Positions 26,431 to 34,881 of a DNA stretch of 64,000 nt are shown in pieces (positions within the stretch are counted from its first letter, which is position 1; each line of letters begins with the position of its first letter). A model generated the notes under the pieces. The model saw only the letters and a program-made list of their open reading frames with translations, did no database searches and had not been told where the DNA came from. Position numbers and translations under genes: made by a program. Source of the stretch: Ardenticatenales bacterium (GTDB lineage: Bacteria > Chloroflexota > Anaerolineae > Promineifilales > Promineifilaceae); contig JACKBL010000004.1 of assembly GCA_020634515.1 (NCBI GenBank), forward strand, positions 186,001-250,000. The letters are read 5' to 3'.

Positions 26431-27696
26431 CTATGGGGTGGGCGTGGCTTCGGGCGCGGCAGTGGGTTCAGGAGTAGGCAGCGGTGTGGCCGTTGCCGGC
26501 AAATGATACCCACGAGCAGCTTCCGCCAGCGTCTCTGCGTCCTGCGCCGCGGCAATTTCCCCATTGTGGCACTGTTGACACACATATTGCAACGTCAAAT
26601 AGGGATTCACCCGCGCCCCATCATCAGTAAACTGCTGCGCGTTCGGATTCGGGTTGATCGAGAACTGGTGCGCGCGCACATCCCCCTGCATCAGGTCAGG
26701 GTTGGCCTGCGCCAATTTCGCCAGGGGCGGCATATGGCAGTCAACGCAATCCACACCCAGATGCTTGCGCACGCCCTGCGTCAGATTTTCCCAGTGGCAG
26801 TTCTCGCACGCCTGCCGAATGCCCTGGTCAGGATTGACTTCCGCATCGGCGAATTGGGAACTGGCGTGAGGATCATGGCAGGTGATGCAGTTAAGGGCAA
26901 AATGCTTGGAGTTATACAGATCGGTGAACTCCTGACCGCCTTGCTCGAAGCCATCATGCGCCTGCATCAAAACCAGACTCCCCTGCTGATGGCAGTCACC
27001 GCACAACTGCGAAGCACGATCCAGGACCATGCGCACCCCTTGCGGATCGGCGGCGTGGCGGCTGCCGGGACCGTGGCAGGCTTCGCACTGCACCCCCGCA
27101 AACGCCCAGGTTCCCACAACCCCTTCCAGGTTATCTTGACGCCCTTGCGCGCGATAGCCCGTCGTATGGCACGGCCCACAGTCCATAGGTAGCGTCTCTC
27201 CTACATGGTACGCCACCCAGCCCGCGCCCGCATCCAGGTCGTCGTTGGGCAGGTTAAACTGTGTCGTCTCCCCTTCCGCGCCCGTAATCAGGTAGCCAGC
27301 CTTGTCCATGAACAACGCTTTCCAACGGAAACCGCCAATCACGTAGCTGATGTCATTCCAGTCATAACCGGCGGGCGGTTCCGGCACGCCGCCCGTCTCG
27401 CTGGCGGACGAGAACACAGGCGGCTGGTCGCCGGCCACCGCGGACATGATTTGCGGATGCCCCGACAGCGAAAAACGGGCATACTCGCTTTCGTGACACT
27501 GTCCGCACTTCTCCGATCCCACGTAACTCTGGCTGGCGCTGGCATCCTCGCCCGCCGGCCCCACAGGCCCCATCGGTCCTGGTGGACCTGCCGGCCCCAC
27601 GGGACCCGCTGGCCCCTCTACCCCCCGACACCCGATAAGAAAGAACAAGCAGATCAGGCTGCCTGTTACCCAAAAGCGGATCTGGCGACGAAACAT
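26431..27696 (-). CDS. Octaheme cytochrome c lipoprotein with collagen-like stalk
   Basis: 421 residues. AGGAGG seven bases upstream fixes the ATG. The signal peptide ends in a lipobox FLIGC with Cys23, so the mature protein is lipid-anchored. Next comes a short collagen-like Gly-X-Y run of about eight triplets (GPAGPVGPAGPPGPMGPVG), then eight CxxCH sites: CGQCH, CGPCH, CEACH, CGDCH, CITCH, CENCH, CVDCH and CQQCH. This matches the cytochrome c554/nitrite-reductase-like multiheme fold group. The Pro/Ala/Thr-rich C-terminus (TPLPTPEPTAAPEATPTP) is probably a flexible tail. First gene of the cytochrome operon. Confidence 0.88.
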   Translation of the reverse strand: MFRRQIRFWVTGSLICLFFLIGCRGVEGPAGPVGPAGPPGPMGPVGPAGEDASASQSYVGSEKCGQCHESEYARFSLSGHPQIMSAVAGDQPPVFSSASETGGVPEPPAGYDWNDISYVIGGFRWKALFMDKAGYLITGAEGETTQFNLPNDDLDAGAGWVAYHVGETLPMDCGPCHTTGYRAQGRQDNLEGVVGTWAFAGVQCEACHGPGSRHAADPQGVRMVLDRASQLCGDCHQQGSLVLMQAHDGFEQGGQEFTDLYNSKHFALNCITCHDPHASSQFADAEVNPDQGIRQACENCHWENLTQGVRKHLGVDCVDCHMPPLAKLAQANPDLMQGDVRAHQFSINPNPNAQQFTDDGARVNPYLTLQYVCQQCHNGEIAAAQDAETLAEAARGYHLPATATPLPTPEPTAAPEATPTP

Positions 27697-28047
27697 CAAT
27701 TGGCCTCCTGGGTGGTTTGGCAGCAACCCAAAAATCAGACGGGCAAGTTGCTCGGGTTTTCCGTCAATCCAGCATAGATCTGTTGGACTGGGGTTGCTGG
27801 AGCGATGAAACGGCAATGGTGACACGAAACAGCGAAAAAGGCAACAAGGATTGTTGCCCTGACGCAGAAAGTATAGGTACCCTCCCAACTATGTGCGCAG
27901 GTCAATTGTCATTCGTTTGGGGGTCAAATGTAATCTTTGGGCGGCCACGTACGTCACGGATCGTGTTGCCGGCAACAGATTACAAAAACCGGCGTGATCG
28001 GGAAGTGGAAACCACTCCCGTCTGCAGTCAAATGCGCGGATGGCGGC
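27697..28047. other. Upstream region of the cytochrome operon
   Basis: 351 bases between the universal stress gene and the first cytochrome gene, all on the minus strand. It should hold the cytochrome promoter, but I cannot pick -35/-10 boxes with confidence. A palindromic GTTGCCGGCAAC copy of the TGCCGGCA motif lies near 27966. Confidence 0.45.
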
Positions 28048-28890
28048 TTAGCGCACAAGGAGGAGTGAGCAATCAAGTTGATTGAGCAGATATTCGAGCG
28101 CCAGTTCAGGGAAGGGGATTTGCCCTCCCACAACCAATGCCCCACCTTGCTCTAGCTGCACCAGCCGCGCCAGATTTTCCACGCTGACCTCAGGCAGGTG
28201 GCGGAACATGACCTGGCGCGCCTCCTTGGTCGTCAACAGGCCCTGCACCTCTTCCTTCAACTGGCGCACCGCGTCCGCCGGTCCCGTCAACACACAAACG
28301 ATGGGTGCCTGCGCCGCCAGGTGGTCCGCCAGCGCCAGGGCTTTGCGCGCCACCGGCGAGCCATCATACGTGACGAAAATGGGCGCATCCTCCTCCGCCG
28401 CCTCCCGCGAAGGCAGCCACACAACGCGGGGGGACTGCGTCGCCAGCGCCAGCGCCGTGGAGCCTAGCCGCCGTCGCCGCGTGCGCGGGTAGCTCAGCCA
28501 GCCCAACGCCAGCATATCCGCTTCTAATGCGGCGGCCAGCAGCTCGGACGTCACCTGTCCACGCACCACCTTAAACGACCAGGTGACATCCAACTCGCGG
28601 GCAATGTGCGCCAGCGCCCGCCGCGCCGATTCCGCGCGGCGGCGCAATTGCTCTTCCATAATGACTGCGTCGATTTCCTCGTCCGTGGAGGCAGGATAGC
28701 GCACCACCCGCGTGAAGGGCAACTCGGCCCAACGCAGCAGGTTCACGTCCTCGACGTAGAGGCCATCCAGTTCCGCCTCCAGCGTCGCCGCCAGCCGGGC
28801 GGCGGCTTCCAGCGCGGCGAGACTGTAGCTGGACGCATCCAGGGCTACCAGAATTCGCTGTATGATTGCTTCGGGATTCTCACTGCTCAT
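28048..28890 (-). CDS. Universal stress protein (UspA) family, two-domain
   Basis: 280 residues. The N-terminal half has ILVALDASSYSLAALEAAARLA with a strand-helix layout of the Usp fold, and LALGWLSYPRTRRRRLGSTALALA near residue 135-155 resembles the GX2GX9G(S/T) nucleotide-binding region. The second half (FVTYDGSPVARKALALADHLA, then LVVGGQIPFPELALEYLLNQL) is a second, partly degenerate Usp unit. Its start overlaps the end of the Lon-like protease gene by 11 bases, so expression is coupled to it. Confidence 0.85.
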   Translation of the reverse strand: MSSENPEAIIQRILVALDASSYSLAALEAAARLAATLEAELDGLYVEDVNLLRWAELPFTRVVRYPASTDEEIDAVIMEEQLRRRAESARRALAHIARELDVTWSFKVVRGQVTSELLAAALEADMLALGWLSYPRTRRRRLGSTALALATQSPRVVWLPSREAAEEDAPIFVTYDGSPVARKALALADHLAAQAPIVCVLTGPADAVRQLKEEVQGLLTTKEARQVMFRHLPEVSVENLARLVQLEQGGALVVGGQIPFPELALEYLLNQLDCSLLLVR

Positions 28891-31309
28891 CTTTTTTCTC
28901 CGCGGTTGGCTCTTTGGGCGGAGCCTGGAATTCCCGCGCCCTGTGCGCGAAGCTTTGCAGGCGGGCGATCACGCGCTGATTGATGGAATCCGGGGGGTAA
29001 TTCCCTGCGGCATCCATTTCCCCGGCGGGCGTGCCCGTCAGTATTTCAATCCCTTCATCAATCGTGGTTACGGGGTAAATGTGGAACTGGCCCGCGCGCA
29101 CGGCGGTGACCACATCCTGGCGCAACATCAGATGCTTGACGTTGGCAGCGGGAATCATGACCCCCTGCTCACCCGTGAGGCCACGCGCCTGGCACAGGTC
29201 GAAGAAGCCTTCTATTTTCTCGTTAACGCCGCCGATTGCCTGTACCTGTCCATGCTGGTTCACGGAGCCGGTGACGGCCAACGACTGGCGCAAGGGGACA
29301 TCCGCCAGCGCGGAAAGGAGTGCGTATAACTCGGTGGAGGAGGCACTGTCTCCCTCCACACCACCGTAATTTTGCTCGAAAACGAGGCTGGCGGAGAGGG
29401 TGAGGGGGAAATCGGCGGCGTAGCGCGCGCCCAGGTAGCTGGAGAGGATGAGGACGCCTTTGGCGTGAATGGGGCCGCCCATTTCCACCTGTCGCTCAAT
29501 GTCGATGACTTCTCCTTTGCCCATGCGCACGCGGGCAGTGATACGGCTGGCGCTGCCGAACTGGCTGCTGCCTAACGCCAGCACGGAGAGGCCGTTTACC
29601 TGTCCGACTCTGGTGCCGTCCGTGTCGATCATGATGGTATTGCGCAGGACGGCTTCGCGCAGACGGTCGCGCACGCGCCCCAGGCGATAATCTTGCGCCT
29701 CAATCGCGCGCTGCACATCGGCGCGGGTGACGACCTCGCGCGCAGCTTCTCCGGCCCAGTAGTCTGCCTCGCGCAGCAGGTCGGCGACGCTGCGCATGTG
29801 GGCGGAGAGTCTTTCCGCGTCTTCGACGAGGCGGGCGCTGTGTTCAATAACGCGAGCGACGGCCTGGCGGTCGAAATGGCGCAGCGATTCTTTGCGGGAT
29901 AGGGTGGCGATGAGGCGGGCGTAGAACTGGTTATTTTCGGGCGTGCGCTCCATCTGGTCGTCGAAGTCGGCGGCGACTTTGAACAGTTCCACGAAGTCGG
30001 GGTCGTACTGACAAAGGAGGTAGTAGAGGAGCCGTTCGCCCATGAGAACGACCTTGACGTTGAGAGGGATGGGTTCCGGTTCGAGGGAGACGGTGCTGAT
30101 GAGACCGACCATTTGCCCGAGGGATTCGATGTGGATGCGCCCGGCGCGCAGGAGGCGTTTGATGGCTTCCCAGGCGTAGGGCTGCTGCAAGACTTTGAGG
30201 GCGTCGAGGATGAGGTAGCCACCGTTGGCGCGGTGAAATGCGCCGGATTTGATGAGGGTGAAGTCGGTGAGGAGCGCGCCCATGTGGGCGACTTGCTCGA
30301 CGCGGCCAACGAGGCTGTGGTAGGTGGGGTAGTCTTCGTAGACGATGGGCGCGCCTTTGGTTTGGCTATGATCAACGAGGACGTTGACCTGGTAGCGGGT
30401 GATGGGGGAGAGGGCAGGCTGGGAGCCATCGGAGCCTTCCACGGGGACGCCGGAGGGGGGTTGGGGGTTGAGAAATGCCGGCACATTACTCACCAAATCC
30501 CCCTGCACCTCCTGCAAATACGCCTGCACGGGGGGCACACCCTCATACTTTTGCCGCAGTTCATCCAACAGCGGCTTCACGGCAAACTCCGCCACCTCCT
30601 TATTCAGCTTGTCCAGCTCTTCCTGCCCTTCCCGTTTCCACTGCGGCACCTGGTGCAGGATACGGCGCAGCTTGTCTTGCAGGTCCTGCACCTCGCCCTC
30701 AATATGCTTCTGCTCTTCCTCGGAAAGCTTCATGTACTCATCCGGGGAAAGCACTTCGCCACTGCGCAAGGGGGCAAAGGCCGGCCCCAAGGGGGTGCGG
30801 ATCAGGGTGATGCTTTTCGACTTGGCCTCCTCTTCTAATTTTTCCAGCGCCTGGTCATGTTTTTGTTTGAATGCTTCTTCGATATTGCCGCGTTGGGCCT
30901 GGTATTCGTCGCTTTCAAAGGCGGCGGGAATCACGGTGAAGAGGGTTTCAACCAGGCGCTGCATATCCTGCGCGAAGATGATGCCTCTGCCTGCCGGCAT
31001 TTCCACGGCCCGCGGCTGATGTGGCTGATCAAAATTGTACACGTAGCACCAATCAGAAGGCGTCGGTTCCGTGGATGCCTGCTGCGCCACAAACTGCATC
31101 ACAGCCGTATGCTTGCCCGTCCCATAAGGGCCAAGCGCAAACAAGTTGTAACCCGTGTGGCGAATCCCAATGGCAAAACGCACCGCGTCTACAGCCCGCT
31201 CCTGGCCGATGATCATCTCCAGGTCGGGCAGAGAGGCCGTCGTCTCGAATTCAAATTGCTCCGGATCACATGCGCGGTATAGTGCTTCAGGAGATAGTGA
31301 TTGGCTCAT
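28880..31309 (-). CDS. Lon-like ATP-dependent protease (AAA_32/Lon_C type)
   Basis: 809 residues. GGAGGTG lies eight bases before the ATG. The N-terminal half is the AAA_32 domain: RAVDAVRFAIGIRHTGYNLFALGPYGTGKHTAVMQF gives the P-loop region (GPYGTGKHT), interrupted by a coiled helical insert (~residues 130-250 with many E/K/Q). The sensor/lid region GGYLILDALKVLQQPYAWEAIKR follows. The C-terminal Lon proteolytic domain has the catalytic Ser in EGDSASSTELYALL and the Lys in GGVNEKIEGFF. These Lon-like proteins degrade damaged or regulatory proteins; coupling to a Usp gene suggests stress function. A nested inverted repeat lies ~80 bases upstream. Confidence 0.9.
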   Translation of the reverse strand: MSQSLSPEALYRACDPEQFEFETTASLPDLEMIIGQERAVDAVRFAIGIRHTGYNLFALGPYGTGKHTAVMQFVAQQASTEPTPSDWCYVYNFDQPHQPRAVEMPAGRGIIFAQDMQRLVETLFTVIPAAFESDEYQAQRGNIEEAFKQKHDQALEKLEEEAKSKSITLIRTPLGPAFAPLRSGEVLSPDEYMKLSEEEQKHIEGEVQDLQDKLRRILHQVPQWKREGQEELDKLNKEVAEFAVKPLLDELRQKYEGVPPVQAYLQEVQGDLVSNVPAFLNPQPPSGVPVEGSDGSQPALSPITRYQVNVLVDHSQTKGAPIVYEDYPTYHSLVGRVEQVAHMGALLTDFTLIKSGAFHRANGGYLILDALKVLQQPYAWEAIKRLLRAGRIHIESLGQMVGLISTVSLEPEPIPLNVKVVLMGERLLYYLLCQYDPDFVELFKVAADFDDQMERTPENNQFYARLIATLSRKESLRHFDRQAVARVIEHSARLVEDAERLSAHMRSVADLLREADYWAGEAAREVVTRADVQRAIEAQDYRLGRVRDRLREAVLRNTIMIDTDGTRVGQVNGLSVLALGSSQFGSASRITARVRMGKGEVIDIERQVEMGGPIHAKGVLILSSYLGARYAADFPLTLSASLVFEQNYGGVEGDSASSTELYALLSALADVPLRQSLAVTGSVNQHGQVQAIGGVNEKIEGFFDLCQARGLTGEQGVMIPAANVKHLMLRQDVVTAVRAGQFHIYPVTTIDEGIEILTGTPAGEMDAAGNYPPDSINQRVIARLQSFAHRAREFQAPPKEPTAEKKDEQ

Positions 31310-31389
31310 ATGTTTCGCACCTCCAGGCGGACGTGAGGAAGGGAATGTGTTAAGAACGAAAAGAAGGCGCTCTTTCTCCCTTTTTCCGT

Positions 31390-31480
31390 AACTACTAACG
31401 CTCTCTGGAGATTGGACCAATTTCACGCGTTCAATGGCGATTTTCACCAGAGCAAATTGGTCCAATCTGGCTTAGTAGTT
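31390..31480. repeat. AGATTGGACCAATTT nested inverted repeat, copy A
   Basis: Arms AGATTGGACCAATTT (31409-31423) and AAATTGGTCCAATCT (31454-31468) are exact complements; outer arms AACTACTAA (31390-31398) and TTAGTAGTT (31472-31480) extend the structure. It lies in the 427-base gap between the divergent Lon-like and MerR-type genes. I see no gene in that gap. Confidence 0.8.
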
Positions 31481-31634
31481 GCCTTTTTCCCTTTTGCTAG
31501 TTTACTCCAGTTCAACCACCCCCGTCAATCGCACTTCATCTTGTCTCATGCCGGCATCAACCCCTTACTACATAATTGACTTTAGGCTAGAATAAGGGCA
31601 ACATTTCAGCCTCACGGTACATATTCCAACAAAC

Positions 31635-31689
31635 CTTCCCGGAAGCGCCGCCCTCCATAGCACATGGCATCAACACAGCTTCCGGGAAG
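31635..31689 (+). repeat. CTTCCCGGAAGC-type leader inverted repeat, copy 2
   Basis: Arms CTTCCCGGAAGC (31635-31646) and GCTTCCGGGAAG (31678-31689) with a 31-base interior. The 3' arm ends 47 bases before the start codon of the MerR-type regulator. Confidence 0.8.
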
Positions 31690-31736
31690 CGGGCCATGTA
31701 CCAACAACATTGCCACGCGCCAACTGCCACACAGCC

Positions 31737-33107
31737 ATGAATGAACTCACTTTTCCTGTCAACGTTGTCGTCACCCGAACGGGCCTGAAGGCCGTAACGC
31801 TGCGCGCCTGGGAGCGACGGTATGGGCTGCCCCAACCGGCGCGCTCTGAATCAGGACAGCGGCTTTACAACCAGGAGGACATTGAGACGGTGCAATGGCT
31901 GCAAGCGCGGCAGGAAGAGGGCATGAGCATCAGCCACGCCGTGTCTTTGTGGCATACGCTGCGAGAAATGGGAGAAGACCCGCTGGCGGAAGAGATGCCG
32001 GCAGAGACAACATCCTCGTCTCCCTCACCACCAACCGAACAGGAACGCCTGCGAAACGCATGGCTTGCCGCCTGCCTTGCCTTTGACGAAGAAACGGCGG
32101 AGCGGACTCTGGGGCAGGCGTTTTCATTTTTCCCCCCGGAAACAGTGTGCCAGGAGGTGCTGCAAAAGGGATTGGCGGAATTGGGACGGGGCTGGTTTGC
32201 CGGCATTGTCTCCACGCAACAGGAGCACTTCACCTCCGCCCTCGCCATGCGCCGCCTTTACCTCCTCCTGTCCGCCGCCCCCATGCCTATCCGGACGGAA
32301 CGCATCCTCGTCGGCTGCGCCCCCGGCGACCATCACGCCTTCAGCCCGCTGCTGATCGCCTTACTGCTGCGCCGACAGGGATGGGACGTGGTCTACCTGG
32401 GGGCTAACGTCCCCTCGGCCATCGAGAGTACAATTGCGCAGGTTGCGCCACGGTTGGTAATCATGTGCGCGCAGCAGTTGCAAAGCGCCGCCGATCTAAT
32501 GGAAATGTCGGGGCGGCTGGCTTCGCGGCAAACGGCCCTGGCTTTTGGTGGACGCATCTTCAATACGTACCCTATCTTGCGTCAGCGCATTACCGGCCAT
32601 TTTCTGGGGCAGCACCTGGCGGACGTGCCCCAGGCGGTGCGACGATTATTAGAAGGGAAAGGACGGGGAAATGCCGGCATTTCCCCCACCCCCGCCGACA
32701 CCAAAACCCTCGCCCACTATCGCTCCCGCCGTGGCGCTATCGAATCCACCACCTGGGACACCATGAATGCCGGCAACCAGCCCACCGACCACCTCCCCGA
32801 AATCAACGCCAAAATAGCCCAGATCATCATCGCCGCCCTCAGACTGGGCATCCTCCCCCTCCTGGACACCTCCCTCTCCTGGTTTGCCGACCTTTGCGTC
32901 AACTACCACCTCTCTCCCCCCTACCTGCGCCACTACCTGGCCGCCTACCACCGGGCAACCCAGCACAACCTGCCCCCCTCCGCCACCGCCATCACCACCT
33001 GGCTAGAACATCTCGCAGACACCGGCAGCGCCGCCGTGCAAACTGGAAATGAACCCCATGTCTCCCCTGAAAGACCCCCAACTTCTGCGTACCCAGGCCT
33101 TCATTAA
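31737..33107 (+). CDS. MerR-family regulator with B12-binding domain, CarH-like
   Basis: 456 residues. The N-terminal MerR helix-turn-helix (TRTGLKAVTLRAWERRYGLPQPAR) is followed by a helical B12-binding cap domain with Trp153 and, nine residues later, Glu163-His164 (W-x9-EH), the signature of adenosylcobalamin photoreceptors of the CarH type. A Rossmann-like B12 domain follows with GDHHAFSPLL, where Asp198/His200 are near the axial-ligand position though the usual HxxG Gly is Ser, and VVYLGANVPS. An extra ~130-residue C-terminal region is unassigned. It probably represses genes in the dark or with B12 bound and releases in light. No SD is obvious at the ATG. The end overlaps gabD by 59 bases. 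Confidence 0.85.
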   Translation: MNELTFPVNVVVTRTGLKAVTLRAWERRYGLPQPARSESGQRLYNQEDIETVQWLQARQEEGMSISHAVSLWHTLREMGEDPLAEEMPAETTSSSPSPPTEQERLRNAWLAACLAFDEETAERTLGQAFSFFPPETVCQEVLQKGLAELGRGWFAGIVSTQQEHFTSALAMRRLYLLLSAAPMPIRTERILVGCAPGDHHAFSPLLIALLLRRQGWDVVYLGANVPSAIESTIAQVAPRLVIMCAQQLQSAADLMEMSGRLASRQTALAFGGRIFNTYPILRQRITGHFLGQHLADVPQAVRRLLEGKGRGNAGISPTPADTKTLAHYRSRRGAIESTTWDTMNAGNQPTDHLPEINAKIAQIIIAALRLGILPLLDTSLSWFADLCVNYHLSPPYLRHYLAAYHRATQHNLPPSATAITTWLEHLADTGSAAVQTGNEPHVSPERPPTSAYPGLH

Positions 33108-34521
33108 CGGCCACTGGACCAACGCCTTCAACCAGGCCACCTTCCCCGTTACCAATCCCGCCAACAACCACCGCCTCGCCGACGTCCCCGACATGGGCGC
33201 GGCGGAAACAGAGCAAGCCATCGACGCCGCGCACGCCGCCTGGCCCGCCTGGCGCGCCCTCCCCGCCGGCGAACGTGCCGCCCTCCTGCGCCGCTGGCAC
33301 GACCTCATGCACATCCACCTGGAGGACCTGGCCCGGCTGATGACGCTGGAACAAGGCAAGCCCCTGGTGGAAGCGCGCGGCGAAGTGCGCTACGGCGCAT
33401 CCTTCGTGGAATGGTTCGCCGAGGAAGCGCGCCGCATCTATGGGGACGTGATCCCCAGCCACATGGCCGACAAACGCATCCTGGCCTTAAAACAGCCCGT
33501 GGGCGTCGTCGCCGCCATCACCCCCTGGAACTTCCCCATCGCCATGATCACGCGCAAGGTCGCGCCCGCACTGGCCGCCGGCTGCCCCGTCGTGGTCAAA
33601 CCCGCCGAGGACACGCCGCTCTCCGCGCTGGCTCTGGCTGAACTCGCGCAACGTGCTGGCTTTCCTGCCGGCACTTTCAACGTCATCACCACCAACAACC
33701 CCGACGCCGTAGGCCGCGAACTGACACGCAACCCCCTGGTGCGCAAACTCTCCTTCACCGGCTCCACGGAGGTCGGCAAACGGCTCATGCGCCAATGCGC
33801 CGACACCGTCAAAAAAGTATCGCTAGAGTTGGGCGGCAACGCCCCCTTCATTGTATTCGACGACGCCGACCTGGACGAAGCCGTCAACGGCGCCATCGCC
33901 GCCAAATACCGCAATGCCGGTCAGACCTGCATCTGCGCCAACCGCATTTTCGTGCAAGACAGCGTCTACGACGCCTTTGCCACGCGCTACACCGCCGCCG
34001 TGCGCGATCTGCGCGTGGGCGATGGCCTGGAGCCGGGCGTCACCATTGGTCCGCTGATCAACGAGGCCGCCGTGCAAAAAGTAGCCCGCCTGGTGCGCGA
34101 CGCCGTCGCGCGCGGCGCGGTGATCGTCACGGGCGGCACGCGGCACGAACGGGGCGGCACATTCTTCCAACCCACCGTCCTCACCAACATCAGCCCGGAT
34201 ATGTCCATCAACAACGAAGAGATATTCGGCCCCGTAGCCCCGCTGCGCCGTTTCCACGACGAAAACGAGGCCATCCGCCTGGCAAACGACACTCCCTACG
34301 GCCTCGCCGCCTATTTTTACGCCCGCGACATCGGACGCATTTGGCGCGTGGCGGAAGGATTGGAGTATGGCATGGTAGGCATCAACACCGGCCTCATCTC
34401 CACCACCGTGGCCCCCTTCGGCGGCGTCAAGGAGTCGGGTATCGGGCGCGAAGGCTCAAAGTATGGCATTGAGGCATTCGTGGAAGTGAAGTACGTCTGC
34501 CTGGGGGGATTGGATAAATAG
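33049..34521 (+). CDS. gabD: NAD(P)-dependent succinate-semialdehyde dehydrogenase
   Basis: 490 residues, the usual length for GabD-type aldehyde dehydrogenases. AITPWNFPIAMITRK forms the cofactor site, LSFTGSTEVGK the Rossmann turn, SLELGGNAPFIVFDDAD carries the general base Glu260, and GQTCICANR the catalytic Cys294. EIFGPVAPL and PFGGVKESGIGREG complete the family pattern. It oxidises succinate semialdehyde to succinate in the GABA shunt or polyamine catabolism. It starts inside the 3' end of the B12 regulator gene, suggesting translational coupling; an ATG three codons downstream (33058) is an alternative start. The sequence after its stop continues in frame as a receiver-domain fragment. 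Confidence 0.9.
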   Translation: MNPMSPLKDPQLLRTQAFINGHWTNAFNQATFPVTNPANNHRLADVPDMGAAETEQAIDAAHAAWPAWRALPAGERAALLRRWHDLMHIHLEDLARLMTLEQGKPLVEARGEVRYGASFVEWFAEEARRIYGDVIPSHMADKRILALKQPVGVVAAITPWNFPIAMITRKVAPALAAGCPVVVKPAEDTPLSALALAELAQRAGFPAGTFNVITTNNPDAVGRELTRNPLVRKLSFTGSTEVGKRLMRQCADTVKKVSLELGGNAPFIVFDDADLDEAVNGAIAAKYRNAGQTCICANRIFVQDSVYDAFATRYTAAVRDLRVGDGLEPGVTIGPLINEAAVQKVARLVRDAVARGAVIVTGGTRHERGGTFFQPTVLTNISPDMSINNEEIFGPVAPLRRFHDENEAIRLANDTPYGLAAYFYARDIGRIWRVAEGLEYGMVGINTGLISTTVAPFGGVKESGIGREGSKYGIEAFVEVKYVCLGGLDK

Positions 34522-34530
34522 GACCAATCG

Positions 34531-34683
34531 GCCCACCGCCGCGAACTGGATGAAGTGGTCGGGCTGGAGCTGGGGGCGGACGATTACATAACGAAGCCGT
34601 TTAACGTGGACGTGCTGCTGGCGCACATCAAGGCCGTGCTGCGTCGCTACGAAGGGGAGACGCCGCCCGCCGCCGGCTTTTAA
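34531..34683 (+). pseudogene. Remnant of a response-regulator receiver domain
   Basis: Reading on from the gabD stop (TAG at 34519-34521) in the same frame gives ELDEVVGLELGADDYITKPF and then LLAHIKAVLRRYEGE before a TAA at 34681-34683. This is the C-terminal half of an OmpR-type receiver domain, including the conserved Lys of ITKPF, but without the phosphoacceptor half, a start codon or a DNA-binding domain. It is best read as the tail of a gene lost by recombination. Readthrough of the gabD stop is possible but unsupported. Confidence 0.75.
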
Positions 34684-34745
34684 TGCCTGATGTCGGGGGG
34701 GGTGTCCGATTTGGAAAATCGGACGTAACTATTCACGTCTCCGAG

Positions 34746-34804
34746 AGATTGGACCAATTTTGTAGACATCAATAAGATTCAACCGGAGCAAATTGGTCCA
34801 ATCT
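34746..34804. repeat. AGATTGGACCAATTT inverted repeat, copy B
   Basis: Arms AGATTGGACCAATTT (34746-34760) and AAATTGGTCCAATCT (34790-34804) are exact complements and identical to copy A near 31409, but the 29-base interior differs. It lies between the receiver remnant and the converging pyrE-like gene. A G-run of about ten bases follows near 34870, just past the pyrE-like stop. Confidence 0.8.
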
Positions 34805-34881
34805 GGGCAGATGACCTGTATAGTCACAATCGGACTACATGGGGTTGTCCCATTTTCTAAATGGGACCGAGGGGGGGGGGG

